A stretch of 62,049 nt of DNA from Faecalicatena faecalis (GTDB lineage Bacteria > Bacillota > Clostridia > Lachnospirales > Lachnospiraceae). Of this stretch, positions 8,733-17,788 are shown piece after piece; the first letter of the stretch is position 1, and each line of letters opens with the position of its first letter. The position numbers and the translations under genes are program-made. The notes beneath the pieces are model-generated. The model worked only from the letters and a program-made list of their open reading frames with translations. It was not told where the DNA came from and did not search any database. The stretch spans positions 1 through 62,049 of the forward strand of contig NZ_JABACJ020000042.1 of assembly GCF_012524165.2 (NCBI RefSeq). Reading direction: 5' to 3'.

Positions 8733-8854
8733 CCTCTTCTGGAATCTTTACCTCCAATTATAAATGGCTGCTTTCTCTTTATCATTCATCTCTTGACATC
8801 TCTGCCACTTTACAATCTCCTCTTCAAACAATTTTGCACTTATACAAAGCGATT

Positions 8855-9147
8855 TTACGCTTTCCCAATGATTACAGACCTGTTCTGAGAACTGGCGATA
8901 TAATTATTTCCCTGATTCTGAGATGCATTGCTCCTTCCCCACTTCTTCACACCATTCTGTGAAAAAGACTCTGAATGATATTTCCAATAGTCAGTATCCG
9001 TTGGTGTAGTCAAATGTACATCATATTTAAAAATATCTGACCTTTCTTCCCCTGCTACTTCCCAGCCATCTCCAGCAATTCACAAATCCTCCCAAGTTTC
9101 ACATCTGTCTTCTCACATAAGGTATATGTGTAGCGGCTTGCACTACT
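8855..9147 (-). pseudogene. Decayed coding remnant, unknown origin
   Basis: No intact gene fills the interval 8733-9300. On the minus strand one frame is open from 9147 to 9055 (including YTLCEKTDVKLGRICELLEM). A second frame is open from 9079 to the stop at 8855 (including DVHLTTPTDTDYWKYH and ending SSQNRSVIIGKA). The two overlap by about 25 nt and together read like a protein with a frameshift near 9060-9075. Neither has a convincing start or ribosome site. I do not recognise the family. Confidence 0.3.
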
Positions 9148-9311
9148 TTAGTATATTCAGGAACACTACTCTTTTGTCAAACTGGAGGATGTGCGAAAAA
9201 TTCTACTATATACATTTAGTTTTTGCATTGGATTGCAATAACTTTACTTTTATTAGATATTATTGCATAGCGATTGCAAATAGCGGATCCATGATACTAG
9301 CACAACGAAAA

Positions 9312-9353
9312 ATAACTGCTGTACCCGTAAAATCCCACAGATACAGCAGTTAT
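9312..9353 (-). terminator. Terminator after the metal-sensing repressor gene
   Basis: A perfect 12-bp stem, ATAACTGCTGTA (9312-9323) with TACAGCAGTTAT (9342-9353), followed on the minus strand by TTTTTCG. It ends the nik-like operon. Confidence 0.8.
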
Positions 9354-9370
9354 CTTTTTGGCTATAAACC

Positions 9371-9805
9371 TTACTTAATAAATTTATCAATCGCCTGATT
9401 CAGCAATTTAATCGCTTCTTCATCATTCTCTTCCACCGCCTCTACGATACAGTGATTCATATGATTCTTCAAAACGACCTTTCCCGTATTATTGATTGCA
9501 GACCGCACCGCCGCGAGCTGAATCAGTACCTCGCTGCAGTCCTCATCCTTCTCCACCATCCTCTTCACAGCTTCCAGATGCCCGATTGCCTTAGACAGAC
9601 GGTTGATCACTGCCTTCTTCTCCGCCGCACTGTGCACATGCTTGTGACCGTGGGTGTGTGCATGGTCATGTGGATGAGCCGCGTCGTAAGTATGTGCATG
9701 GTCATGTGAATGCCCCGTGTCGTGAGTGTACACATGGTCCGCCCCGGCATGACTGTGCTCCTCGTGCTCATGTTGATGTTCATGAATCTCCGTATTTATC
9801 TTCAT
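9371..9805 (-). CDS. CsoR/RcnR-family metal-sensing repressor with His-rich N-terminal extension
   Basis: 144 residues. The C-terminal 90 residues are a typical DUF156 four-helix repressor: INRLSKAIGHLEAVKRMVE, the first ligand in DEDCSEVL and the second pair in NHMNHC (His and Cys three residues apart). In this family metal binding releases DNA. The first 55 or so residues are an unusual extension with more than 20 histidines in HxH, HDH and HEH patterns, suited to Ni, Co, Zn or Cu. It follows the Nik/Opp-type importer on the same strand after a gap of about 235 bp. I infer that it senses nickel or cobalt and represses the importer, which is unproven. It may have its own promoter, since TATAAT occurs in the upstream gap. 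Confidence 0.88.
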   Translation of the reverse strand: MKINTEIHEHQHEHEEHSHAGADHVYTHDTGHSHDHAHTYDAAHPHDHAHTHGHKHVHSAAEKKAVINRLSKAIGHLEAVKRMVEKDEDCSEVLIQLAAVRSAINNTGKVVLKNHMNHCIVEAVEENDEEAIKLLNQAIDKFIK

Positions 9806-10040
9806 AGATCCTGTCTTTCCTGCCTTCTGTATTTTACCTGTGTCTCTTATCTAAACGACACAGCCAATATACCACAGATTATATCATAAATCCTAAGCTC
9901 GGGAAATACCTCGCTAATGATTTAGGTATCTATCTTCGCAGGCTCGAAAGAACCTCGACAACTTCGAGCAGCATACCACATCCGGACACAAATCTACAAT
10001 CAAACTAACATCTACAAACGAACCTAATATGAATATGTTC

Positions 10041-10655
10041 TCACTTTATAGCATAATCCAGCCGTACCTGCCTGGTGCACACCTTTTCCAGAAGTGCCTG
10101 GTTATGGCTGACTGCAATCACCCCAATCTGCCTTTGTTTCACTTCTTTTAACAGAAAATTCCATATCTGGCTCTGTGTAATCAGATCCAGCATCGTGCTG
10201 ATTTCATCTGCCAGCAGGAAGCGTGTCCGTTTCCCCAATGCACGGGCGAGACAGAATCTCTGCAGTTCCCCGCCGGATAATTCCGTTGGAAAACGGTCCA
10301 TCCAAGCTTTTTCTATACCGAGAGCCTCAAGGATCCGTGGTTCTACCTCGTCCCCCTCAAGAATCACTTCCCTCATCCGAAGCCGTGGATTTACCGCCAG
10401 CTCAGGCTGCTGCCAGATCATCTGAATTGGACAATATCCTTTATAAGAAGATACTCGTCTCCCATCCAAAAGTATCTCACCCGAGTCAGGTGTCAGATAA
10501 CCGGCAATCAGCTTGCACAGTGTCGTCTTCCCATATCCACTGGGCGCGATCAAACCGACCCGCTCCGTATCCCCCATTGACAGACTAAAGTTCTCCAATA
10601 TTTTTTTATTTTCCTTTTTATACTGATAAGATACTTGATTCAATTCTAATTTCAT
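10041..10655 (-). CDS. ABC transporter ATP-binding protein (NikE/OppF type)
   Basis: A short 204-residue ATPase with Walker A (APSGYGKTT), the signature LSGGELQR, Walker B (FLLADEIS) and the switch His (AVSHNQ). It lacks the C-terminal peptide-transporter tail present in its partner. It is the fifth gene of the importer operon. With the partner ATPase it would power uptake of a metal complex or peptide through the two permeases. NikE-type ATPases are usually somewhat longer, so this one is compact. Confidence 0.88.
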   Translation of the reverse strand: MKLELNQVSYQYKKENKKILENFSLSMGDTERVGLIAPSGYGKTTLCKLIAGYLTPDSGEILLDGRRVSSYKGYCPIQMIWQQPELAVNPRLRMREVILEGDEVEPRILEALGIEKAWMDRFPTELSGGELQRFCLARALGKRTRFLLADEISTMLDLITQSQIWNFLLKEVKQRQIGVIAVSHNQALLEKVCTRQVRLDYAIK

Positions 10656-10664
10656 CGTAATCTC

Positions 10665-11627
10665 CTACTTTGCATACAGACAGCGTACCCGTCCTTTCCG
10701 CATCTCACGGTACGGGACCTCCCCCTTGCACTGCGGCGTGCACATGTCGCAGCGAGGTGAGAAGGGGCATCCCTCTGGCATCTCCTTTACATATGGCTGT
10801 GTTCCCTCGATGAATTGAAAGCCATGCTGCGGCAATGCCCGCCAGAGCGCCTTTGTATAAGGATGACGCAGATTCTCTTCCTTCTCAAAGTCTGAACGAT
10901 ACGCTTCCTCGATGGTACATCCGGCATAGAATACGACCACCCGGTCCGCCGTCTCCAACGCCAGTTCCAGATCATGGGTAATAACCAGCACACCAGCTCC
11001 CATATCTGCCAGTTCACGAAAATGTCCCATCGCCCGTTTTGCCACTCTTAAGTCCAGTCCCGGAGTCGGCTCGTCTGCGATCACCAGTCTGGGTTCCTCG
11101 ATCAGAGCAGTCGAAATCAAGATTCTTCGATTCATGCCGCCGGAAAGTTCGAAGGGATATAACTCTTCCACCTCTTCGTTTAAGTCATATCTCTTAAAAA
11201 TCCCTCTCAGCTTATCCGCCGTTTTCTTATCTTTCCTACCTCGTTTTATCTGCTTCCCGATTTTTACCAGAGGATCCAAATAGGACAAGCTCTGGGGAAC
11301 CATTACAATTTCATTCCCACGAAGTCTTTCAATACGTTCCCGGGTCAGTTCGCTGCCACGGTAGAAAATCCTCCCGCCCTGGACTGCATTATAGGGCAGA
11401 ATACCCAGGACAGCATGGGCAAGCAAACTCTTGCCGGAGCCGCTGGAACCGACTACTGCGACCATCTCCCCTGCCCGCACCTCTACATCCAGGTCCCGGA
11501 TTACATCAAGCTGCGTCTGATGGGTCCCGCTTTCATATTGGCGGAAAGAAATATTCAAATGTTCAATTTTAAGGATCGGTCCTTCCTCTGATGTATTTAC
11601 GATATCTGCTTGATTCTCCTTGCGCAT
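10665..11627 (-). CDS. ABC transporter ATP-binding protein (NikD/OppD type)
   Basis: About 320 residues. Walker A is VVGSSGSGKSLL, the signature is ELSGGMNRR, Walker B is LVIADEPTPGLD and the switch His is VITHDLE. The C-terminal oligopeptide/nickel transporter tail is present, with the Cys-rich motif CPFSPRCDMCTPQC that binds an iron-sulfur cluster or metal in some relatives. The start is placed at ATG 11627 behind AAAGGGAG; a longer frame to 11657 has weaker spacing. It lies 9 bp before the partner ATPase gene. Confidence 0.9.
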   Translation of the reverse strand: MRKENQADIVNTSEEGPILKIEHLNISFRQYESGTHQTQLDVIRDLDVEVRAGEMVAVVGSSGSGKSLLAHAVLGILPYNAVQGGRIFYRGSELTRERIERLRGNEIVMVPQSLSYLDPLVKIGKQIKRGRKDKKTADKLRGIFKRYDLNEEVEELYPFELSGGMNRRILISTALIEEPRLVIADEPTPGLDLRVAKRAMGHFRELADMGAGVLVITHDLELALETADRVVVFYAGCTIEEAYRSDFEKEENLRHPYTKALWRALPQHGFQFIEGTQPYVKEMPEGCPFSPRCDMCTPQCKGEVPYREMRKGRVRCLYAK

Positions 11628-11700
11628 CTGTCCACTCCCTTTCAGACTTTTTTCCATCGAATCATTATCTTAGTTCCTCGCCCCTGTCCTCTGTCCCTTT

Positions 11701-12525
11701 TTACTCATGTACGCTGGCTGGGTCTGTCAGCTTCCTCACATTTTCTCCCGCCGCATAGAAAAGAACAACTACCATAACCAAAGCTGCTCCCGGAAAGAGG
11801 GCGAGCCACCATTTTCCAGTTACCAGGTATTTCATAGACTCCGATAAGATAATCCCGATTGCAGGCTGTTCCGAGGATAATCCAAATCCCAGAAACGTTA
11901 CACTTGCCTCGTGCAGGATCGCATGTGGGAAAAGCAGTACAAGTCCCGTTAGGAACTGCGGAAGCAGATGGGGCAGCATATGTTTTCTCGCAACATACCA
12001 ATTGGTCTTTCCCAGCTTCCTTGCAATCTGGATATAGGGACTCTCCTTTAGCTGCATGACCTCCGCCCGGATCAGGCGGGCCAAAGACGGCCAATGCGTC
12101 AGCGCCACTCCCCACGCAACACCGGCAAAGCCTTTCCCCAGAGCCACAGATATCAAAATCAAAAGAAGAATATGAGGGATTCCCAGCAGCAGATCAATCA
12201 CGAATGTAATCACAGCGTCCGCCGTCCGCCCCAGCGTAGCTGCAGCAATTCCTAACAACAGCGCGATGCAGGCGCTCACTGCCGCCGCAAAAATTCCCAG
12301 CAGAATACTGAGTGAAATCCCCCGAAGGGTCCTCGCCAGCATATCCCGCCCCAGCCAATCCGTTCCAAAAGGATACGTAAGACAAGGCGGCAGATTCTTC
12401 CGTGTAAAGTCAGAGGTCTTAGCCGCTTCAGCACAAAAAAGCCCGCCAACACAAATGGCGAGTAGAATCGCTGCACCGACGATCAGTCCGATCAGCACCC
12501 GTTGTCTTAAATTTTTATCTCTCAT
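11701..12525 (-). CDS. ABC transporter permease (NikC/OppC type)
   Basis: 274 residues with about six membrane segments and the binding-protein-dependent permease loop (ARKLGKTNWYVARKHMLPHLLP, here split by reading as ARKLGK... HMLPHLLP). The N-terminal FGTDWLGRDMLAR segment is typical of OppC/NikC proteins. It forms the channel with the other permease. The start overlaps the upstream permease stop by 4 bp (12522-12525), showing translational coupling. Confidence 0.92.
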   Translation of the reverse strand: MRDKNLRQRVLIGLIVGAAILLAICVGGLFCAEAAKTSDFTRKNLPPCLTYPFGTDWLGRDMLARTLRGISLSILLGIFAAAVSACIALLLGIAAATLGRTADAVITFVIDLLLGIPHILLLILISVALGKGFAGVAWGVALTHWPSLARLIRAEVMQLKESPYIQIARKLGKTNWYVARKHMLPHLLPQFLTGLVLLFPHAILHEASVTFLGFGLSSEQPAIGIILSESMKYLVTGKWWLALFPGAALVMVVVLFYAAGENVRKLTDPASVHE

Positions 12526-13514
12526 CCTGCTCCCCCCTTTCTGATTCTGGGGTCTACAATTCCATACAGGATATCAGCAATCATATTTCCGCCAAAAACA
12601 ATCAGTGCACTCAAGATCGCAATCGCCATCAAAAGCGGCATATCACTTCCCAGACCTGCCGATACTGCCGCCTGACCCAGGCCCGGATAGGAGAACACCT
12701 GCTCCACCAGGATAGAGCCCCCAAAGATTTCGCTGATTGCCGCGAAATGAAGGGTAAGGGCAGGAAGGAGGGCGTTGCGAAAACCATGGTTCCGAAATAA
12801 AATCCACCCCTTTTCGCCCCTTGCTTTTGCAAACAACACAAAATCACTGTCCATGATTCCAATCATTTTCTCTCTGGTGTGAAGCGCAATGTTGGATACA
12901 CCTGTGATGCTTAATGTGAGAGCCGGCAGAATCGCATGATATAAACGGTCCTGCAGGGTCACTCCCGCCGCCTCCACGCCAATTGGAACACTCAGACCGA
13001 TGGGAAGGACTTTCAGCCATACACCAAAGATCATTAAAAGCAGCAGCGCCAGCCAGAATGCAGGTGTACTTGAAATCAAGAGGCAATACCCCTTCACCAG
13101 CCTGTCGATCCATCTCCCTCGGTTCATTCCCGAAAGTACCCCCAGAAAAAATCCCAGAACCCCAGATAAGCCCCAGGCAATCACCATCAAAAAAAGCGAG
13201 TTCATCAGCTTCACAGCAATCACCTCTGATACCGGCTGACGGTATAACAGAGAAGTCCCCATATCTCCCCTCACAAAATCAAAGGCCCAATTAAGATACT
13301 GCTTCACTGGAGATGTACCGACACCCCAGTATTCATTCAGCTTTTCGATCTGTTCCTGGCTCATGCTCCCCAGTGCCGCCTGTCCTACATTCGCCTGGAG
13401 CGGATCAATCGGAGAGGCCTTCATCAGCATAAATGTAAGAATGCTCGATGCAATCACTAATAGAATCATGCGTATCATTTTATTTCCAATGCGTTTTCCC
13501 AAATGCTGATTCAT
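12522..13514 (-). CDS. ABC transporter permease (NikB/OppB type)
   Basis: 330 residues with an N-terminal membrane helix, the characteristic MKASPIDPLQANVG segment after it, and the permease loop FAKARGEKGWILFRNHGFRN, followed by a C-terminal PGLGQAA motif. This arrangement matches NikB/DppB. It is the second gene of the operon and lies about 50 bp after the binding-protein gene. Confidence 0.92.
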   Translation of the reverse strand: MNQHLGKRIGNKMIRMILLVIASSILTFMLMKASPIDPLQANVGQAALGSMSQEQIEKLNEYWGVGTSPVKQYLNWAFDFVRGDMGTSLLYRQPVSEVIAVKLMNSLFLMVIAWGLSGVLGFFLGVLSGMNRGRWIDRLVKGYCLLISSTPAFWLALLLLMIFGVWLKVLPIGLSVPIGVEAAGVTLQDRLYHAILPALTLSITGVSNIALHTREKMIGIMDSDFVLFAKARGEKGWILFRNHGFRNALLPALTLHFAAISEIFGGSILVEQVFSYPGLGQAAVSAGLGSDMPLLMAIAILSALIVFGGNMIADILYGIVDPRIRKGGAG

Positions 13515-13565
13515 ACTGCCTCCTTCCTTTTCATCCCTCTATGATAGATCGTTCTTTTAAGCTGC

Positions 13566-15209
13566 TTATTCCCAAGACCACTGGTCCACATTATTGACAA
13601 TAGACCAGCCATGTCCGTGAGGATGAATCTTTTGATCTGCCACTCGAAGACCATCCTTCACAAAATATAAATGGTCAATATTGCACAGCCAGATCCACGG
13701 GATGTCGCCCTCCTGTGTGATTCCTGTCGTACCGTCCCACTGCGCCTTCTGCCACAGCTCATAGGACTCTTCCAGGGTACTGGTCTTTAGCGCCTCATCC
13801 ATATATCGGTCAACTGTCTCATTGGCATACGGTGAATACTGTGCCTGACCGATTCCCTTTTGGGCAAGTGTATGATAAATATTATACAGTTCCATCGGCG
13901 TATGTGCTCCCCAGCCCCACATAAGAGGCTCTGACTGCGCCCTGTCGTAAGCCACGTCCCAGCCCACACCCTCTGTGGTCACTTCGATTCCAATTTCCTT
14001 TAACTGGTTCGATACATCTTCTGCCAATGCCTGGCGCACGGAATCTCCGTTACTGAACATCAGCGTAAATGCGGCCTTCACACCATCTTTTTCACGAATC
14101 CCGTCTTCTCCTTCTTTCCAGAGCGCATCATCCAGAAGCTGTCTTGCCTTTTCCTGATCATATTCCACTTCACATTCACTGTTATACCATGGCATCTTGT
14201 CACACACACTATACGCCTTGGTCCCATAACCATTCAGTACATTTTCAATCATCTCATCCCGATCGATCCCGATGTTGATTGCTCTCCTTACATTGACATC
14301 GGACGTAAATGCATTTCCATAGGTAATCCCATCCTTTTCCCTTGGTTCCAAAGCTGGAAGATTAAATCCACGATTATCCACCGTCTGCACCTTCATCAAA
14401 CTATAGCCCTCTATCGTCTGATCACTGTAAGATGCGGCCGTGTGGGCAACATCCACCTGGTCTGCCATAGCTGCAGCCAGAGCAGCATCCTCTTCCATAA
14501 AGAGCACAGTCACCTTTTTCATCTTCGGCGGCTCCCCGTAATAATCTGGATTTGCCTCGAATATCACCTGCTGCCCCTTATCCCACTGTTTCATAATATA
14601 ACGTCCAGATCCAATGGGATTCTGCCCGTAACTCTCATCGTAGGCATGCTCTGGAACGATTCCTACGATCGCCATTGTATAAGGCCAGATTGAAAATGGC
14701 TTCGTCATTCTAAATTCTACAGTCTTATCATCAACGGCAACAGCTTCTTTCAGCATCGTGAAGTCATTGACCGTGCTTTTTTCCTTACAATTGTTATATG
14801 TAAATGCGACATCCCTGGCTGTCAGCGGTTCTCCATCCGTGAACTTTACATCATCACGGATTGTAGCTGTCCATGTAAGCCCGTCCTCACTCACATGATA
14901 ATCGACCGCCAGGTCATTCTCGATCTTTAAATCCTTTGTTGTCGTCGTCAGAGTGCTCTGAATCAGCGGCTCATGTACATGCTCTCCCGCTCCCCACCCA
15001 TATGCGGGATCAAATCCTGCCTCCGGCTCTGATGTCGTCGGCATGGTCACAATCACAGAAGCCTCTCCTGCATCATCCTTCTGCTGTACTTTTTCCAGAT
15101 CCGATTCCTTCTTGGCACCCTTATGATCTGCCTGCCCGGCACACCCTGCCAGAAGGCTGGCTGCAAGCCCTGCTGCACATAGAATACTGATCAGTTTTTT
15201 CTTCATCAC
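13566..15209 (-). CDS. ABC transporter substrate-binding lipoprotein (NikA/OppA family 5)
   Basis: 547 residues, with lipobox LLAGC (Cys about 23) and the family 5 hallmarks: WTATIRDDVKFTDGEPLTARDVAFT and the RRAINIGIDRDEMIENVLNGYG region. The family binds peptides, nickel or metal-opine complexes. Nickel is favoured here because the operon carries a His-rich CsoR-family repressor and a G-tract operator candidate. Sequence alone does not settle the ligand. It is the first gene of the operon, with GGGGGA before its ATG. Confidence 0.9.
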   Translation of the reverse strand: MMKKKLISILCAAGLAASLLAGCAGQADHKGAKKESDLEKVQQKDDAGEASVIVTMPTTSEPEAGFDPAYGWGAGEHVHEPLIQSTLTTTTKDLKIENDLAVDYHVSEDGLTWTATIRDDVKFTDGEPLTARDVAFTYNNCKEKSTVNDFTMLKEAVAVDDKTVEFRMTKPFSIWPYTMAIVGIVPEHAYDESYGQNPIGSGRYIMKQWDKGQQVIFEANPDYYGEPPKMKKVTVLFMEEDAALAAAMADQVDVAHTAASYSDQTIEGYSLMKVQTVDNRGFNLPALEPREKDGITYGNAFTSDVNVRRAINIGIDRDEMIENVLNGYGTKAYSVCDKMPWYNSECEVEYDQEKARQLLDDALWKEGEDGIREKDGVKAAFTLMFSNGDSVRQALAEDVSNQLKEIGIEVTTEGVGWDVAYDRAQSEPLMWGWGAHTPMELYNIYHTLAQKGIGQAQYSPYANETVDRYMDEALKTSTLEESYELWQKAQWDGTTGITQEGDIPWIWLCNIDHLYFVKDGLRVADQKIHPHGHGWSIVNNVDQWSWE

Positions 15210-15235
15210 GTTCCCCCATTTTCCTGATTTTTTTC

Positions 15236-15264
15236 AGTATAACATTGGGATTTTTACGGCACAA
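15236..15264 (-). promoter_or_regulatory. Promoter of the nik-like operon
   Basis: On the minus strand TTGTGC (15259-15264), 17 nt, TATACT (15236-15241), about 27 nt before the first start codon. The -35 hexamer forms the end of the adjacent inverted repeat, so a protein bound there would block polymerase. Confidence 0.65.
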
Positions 15265-15300
15265 CCCCCGGTGGGGGATAGAACTCACCGGGGGTCGTGC
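15259..15300. promoter_or_regulatory. Candidate CsoR/RcnR-type operator, 15-bp G-tract inverted repeat
   Basis: GCACAACCCCCGGTG (15259-15273) is repeated inverted with one mismatch at 15286-15300. The left arm also forms a smaller near-palindrome, AACCCCCGGTGGGGGAT (15263-15279). Repressors of the CsoR/RcnR family bind short G/C tracts flanked by AT-rich symmetric ends, and this element overlaps the -35 box. There is no T-run on either strand, so it does not look like a terminator. Confidence 0.6.
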
Positions 15301-15382
15301 TATAGAAAAACATCACTTTATAAATCATAGATAACATGCTTTTAGATTGGTCTTGACATAGCCGTTCATGTTCCGTCTCGCT

Positions 15383-15399
15383 GGTTACACAATGTAACC
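15383..15399. repeat. Small palindrome between aldose epimerase and nik-like operon
   Basis: GGTTAC (15383-15388) and GTAACC (15394-15399) with a 5-nt loop. It lies downstream of the aldose-epimerase gene and has no T-run. It could be an operator or a weak hairpin. Confidence 0.35.
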
Positions 15400-15418
15400 G
15401 GACCTGTCCGCACGAAAC

Positions 15419-16288
15419 TTAAGCTACTATAATCTGATATCCCTTGATAAAGGTGCCGCGGCCTTCTACCTCATTGATTCCTGGCTTCTCGGAAATCTCT
15501 CCCTCAAAGCCGTGGTTGTCACACCTCCCCGCCCAAGGCTCCAGACACACAAAAGGTGCATCCTTCACAGACCAGATGCCAAAGTTCGGGAAATCCTCGC
15601 ACCGCATTCCCACATATGGTTTTCCATCTTTTGTGCAGATCCAAACCTCTTCAATCTGGCCATTATCAAATATCAGGGCATCCTTCTTAAACATCTCCTC
15701 TGACAGCGGATAGACTCCATCCTCAAGCGCCATCTCAAAGACTTCATCCACATTGCCTGTACCAGATTCCGGATTGATCAGGATATAGCTCAGGCACTCC
15801 TTTTCCGGGAAACGCAAACAATAATTTGCCTTCTTTCCCTCTTCTTCTGCAAAACGAAATGCAGGATGTCCACCGATGGTAAAATAGATGGTCTCATCCA
15901 TTGGATTCCTGACCTTCCACTGCACATCAATGGTCTTTCCTTTTAATGTATAGGTAATATAAAGCTCAAAATCAAATGGATAGACCTCTTTCGTCTCTTC
16001 ATTAGAAAGCAGGAGGAACTGCGCCGTATCCTTTTTACTTGTGATACAGGTAAAGGTGTTGTCTCTGGCGAACCCATGCTGAGAAGTCGGATATTGGATT
16101 CCCTGGATGCGGACTGTATTATGGTATGTCTTTCCTACATTCGGGAACAGCACTGGAGAGTGACGCTTCCAATACTTCGGATTTCCCTCCCATAATATAT
16201 CGTTCCTTTTTTGTTTGTCATAAATTCTTGTGAGCTCAGCACCTTCCTCTGATATTTCCACACAAAGATATTCATTTTCAAGCTTCAT
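15419..16288 (-). CDS. Aldose 1-epimerase family protein (LacX-like)
   Basis: About 289 residues of the galactose-mutarotase fold. Visible features are the GAELTRIYDK start, the HGFARD motif (catalytic-type His and Arg) and the GGHPAF motif with the second His. Members interconvert the anomers of aldoses; the LacX branch has uncertain substrates. The start is placed at ATG 16288 because GGAGGA lies 6 nt upstream within the longer frame that opens at 16348. No sugar pathway gene is adjacent. Confidence 0.88.
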   Translation of the reverse strand: MKLENEYLCVEISEEGAELTRIYDKQKRNDILWEGNPKYWKRHSPVLFPNVGKTYHNTVRIQGIQYPTSQHGFARDNTFTCITSKKDTAQFLLLSNEETKEVYPFDFELYITYTLKGKTIDVQWKVRNPMDETIYFTIGGHPAFRFAEEEGKKANYCLRFPEKECLSYILINPESGTGNVDEVFEMALEDGVYPLSEEMFKKDALIFDNGQIEEVWICTKDGKPYVGMRCEDFPNFGIWSVKDAPFVCLEPWAGRCDNHGFEGEISEKPGINEVEGRGTFIKGYQIIVA

Positions 16289-16382
16289 ATCCAATTCCTC
16301 CATTCTAAAACATGTATTTCCTGACAAAAGCCCTTCTGTATTCCCCATTTACAGGCTTCCTCCAACTACACATTTTCCTTCG

Positions 16383-17657
16383 CTATTCTACCATGATCTT
16401 GATGATTTCTTCGTTCGTCTCACGCATACCTTCTTTTCCAAGACGGCCAACATTCTGAATGGTCTTCTCCACACCTTTGGTAATGATTCCATCACCGCCG
16501 TAGAACTGCTGTCCATGCTTGTACATATGATAGCCTAAGATTCCTGCGTCAACAGATGCCGCGATCTTGGCTGCACAGGACGCTTTTGCGCCGTCACAGA
16601 CCATGCCGGACACGATTGCCAGAGCATTCACAACGGTATGTGCAATCTCCTCATAACCACCGCCGCACAGATATGCGATTCCTGCACCTGCCGCCGCTCC
16701 CGCACTGACTGCGCCGCAATAGGCAGACAGACGGCCGATTCCGGTCTTCTGATGGATGGCTACCAAGTTAGATAATGCCAGGGCACGGAACATTGTTTCC
16801 TTATCCACATTCAGTTCTTGTGCATATTCCAGAACCGGGAGAGAACAGGTCATCCCCTGGTTGCCGCTGCCGGAATTGATGATGACCGGAAGCTCGCATC
16901 CGTTCATTCTTGCATCGGAACCTGCCGCTGCCATAGCCTTGGCGCGATTTCTGACATCATCCCCATAGGAATCCAGAATCACGCTTCCGATGTTCGCACC
17001 GTAATCACCACGCAAGCCTTCCTGGGCAATCGCAGTATTATAATCAATCTGTCTCTGCAGCACGTCCCGGATATCCTCGATATCAACTGTCTGTACAAAA
17101 TCCCAGATTCCTTCCACTGTCAGAAGGCTGCGGTCTGTAAGGCCCTCTTCCGTCTCACCGAGTACCGGGATATCCAGAAGAACCTCACCATCTTTATCAA
17201 TATGTACGATATTCGTGTGATAATTGGCAATTCTGACCTGTGCATAAGATTCTCCTGCGGAAACGGTAACGATAATATCAAAAGTGATTCCATTATCAAT
17301 GTGCTCCACCTTGATTTCCTTTTCATCGAGGAACTCCTGCATCTCCCGAATCTCTTCCTTAGAAACTTCTGAGATAACCTCCAGTTCCTTCTCCGGACGT
17401 CCTGCAATGATACCTGCTGCCGCTGCCGCCGGAATTCCTTTTAAGTGATCCGTATTAGGCACGATTACACTCTTTACATTCTTAATGATACTTCCACTCG
17501 CCCCAATATGCACACGCTCGGGCAGGCACCCCAATACCTCCCGGGCTTTTGCAGCCGCATACGCAAGTGCGATCGGCTCCGTGCACCCCATTGCAGGAAC
17601 CAGTTCTTCTTTCAGTATCTGTACATAAGCCTGATACTTTACATCTGATTTCTTCAT
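16383..17657 (-). CDS. L-cysteine desulfidase family protein (UPF0597, CyuA/YhaM-like)
   Basis: 424 residues. It matches the UPF0597 family from its opening EELVPAMGCTEPIALAYAAA, where the Cys is a predicted iron-sulfur ligand, to the further cysteines in SGMVCDGAKASCAAK. Characterised relatives degrade L-cysteine to pyruvate, ammonia and sulfide, and the fold is related to L-serine dehydratase. The gene starts at ATG behind GGAGAAAT and appears to be a single-gene unit, about 95 bp before the aldose-epimerase start. Confidence 0.9.
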   Translation of the reverse strand: MKKSDVKYQAYVQILKEELVPAMGCTEPIALAYAAAKAREVLGCLPERVHIGASGSIIKNVKSVIVPNTDHLKGIPAAAAAGIIAGRPEKELEVISEVSKEEIREMQEFLDEKEIKVEHIDNGITFDIIVTVSAGESYAQVRIANYHTNIVHIDKDGEVLLDIPVLGETEEGLTDRSLLTVEGIWDFVQTVDIEDIRDVLQRQIDYNTAIAQEGLRGDYGANIGSVILDSYGDDVRNRAKAMAAAGSDARMNGCELPVIINSGSGNQGMTCSLPVLEYAQELNVDKETMFRALALSNLVAIHQKTGIGRLSAYCGAVSAGAAAGAGIAYLCGGGYEEIAHTVVNALAIVSGMVCDGAKASCAAKIAASVDAGILGYHMYKHGQQFYGGDGIITKGVEKTIQNVGRLGKEGMRETNEEIIKIMVE

Positions 17658-17747
17658 TTGATTTCTCCTTCCAAAACATACCGGTATGATTATCCGATTT
17701 ACATATTACAAATGTACACTATTATGAGAGAAAGTGCAAGAACCTTA

Positions 17748-17775
17748 AAACCAACTCGCTGGTGGTTTTTTTCTT
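17748..17775. terminator. Hairpin with flanking A and T runs
   Basis: AAAACCA and TGGTGGTTTT flank the loop ACTCGC, with T-rich sequence on the plus side and a shorter T-run on the minus side. It probably terminates the thiolase operon upstream of the UPF0597 gene. Confidence 0.45.
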
Positions 17776-17788
17776 CCACAGCATGGGA

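Noticed and set aside
9126..9398. 90-codon plus-strand frame across the terminator of the repressor gene
   Set aside because: It runs through a perfect terminator stem and into the repressor gene, with no ribosome site and no recognisable domain.
15259..15300. Inverted repeat taken as a rho-independent terminator
   Set aside because: No T-run follows on either strand, and the repeat overlaps a promoter -35 box, so an operator is the better reading.
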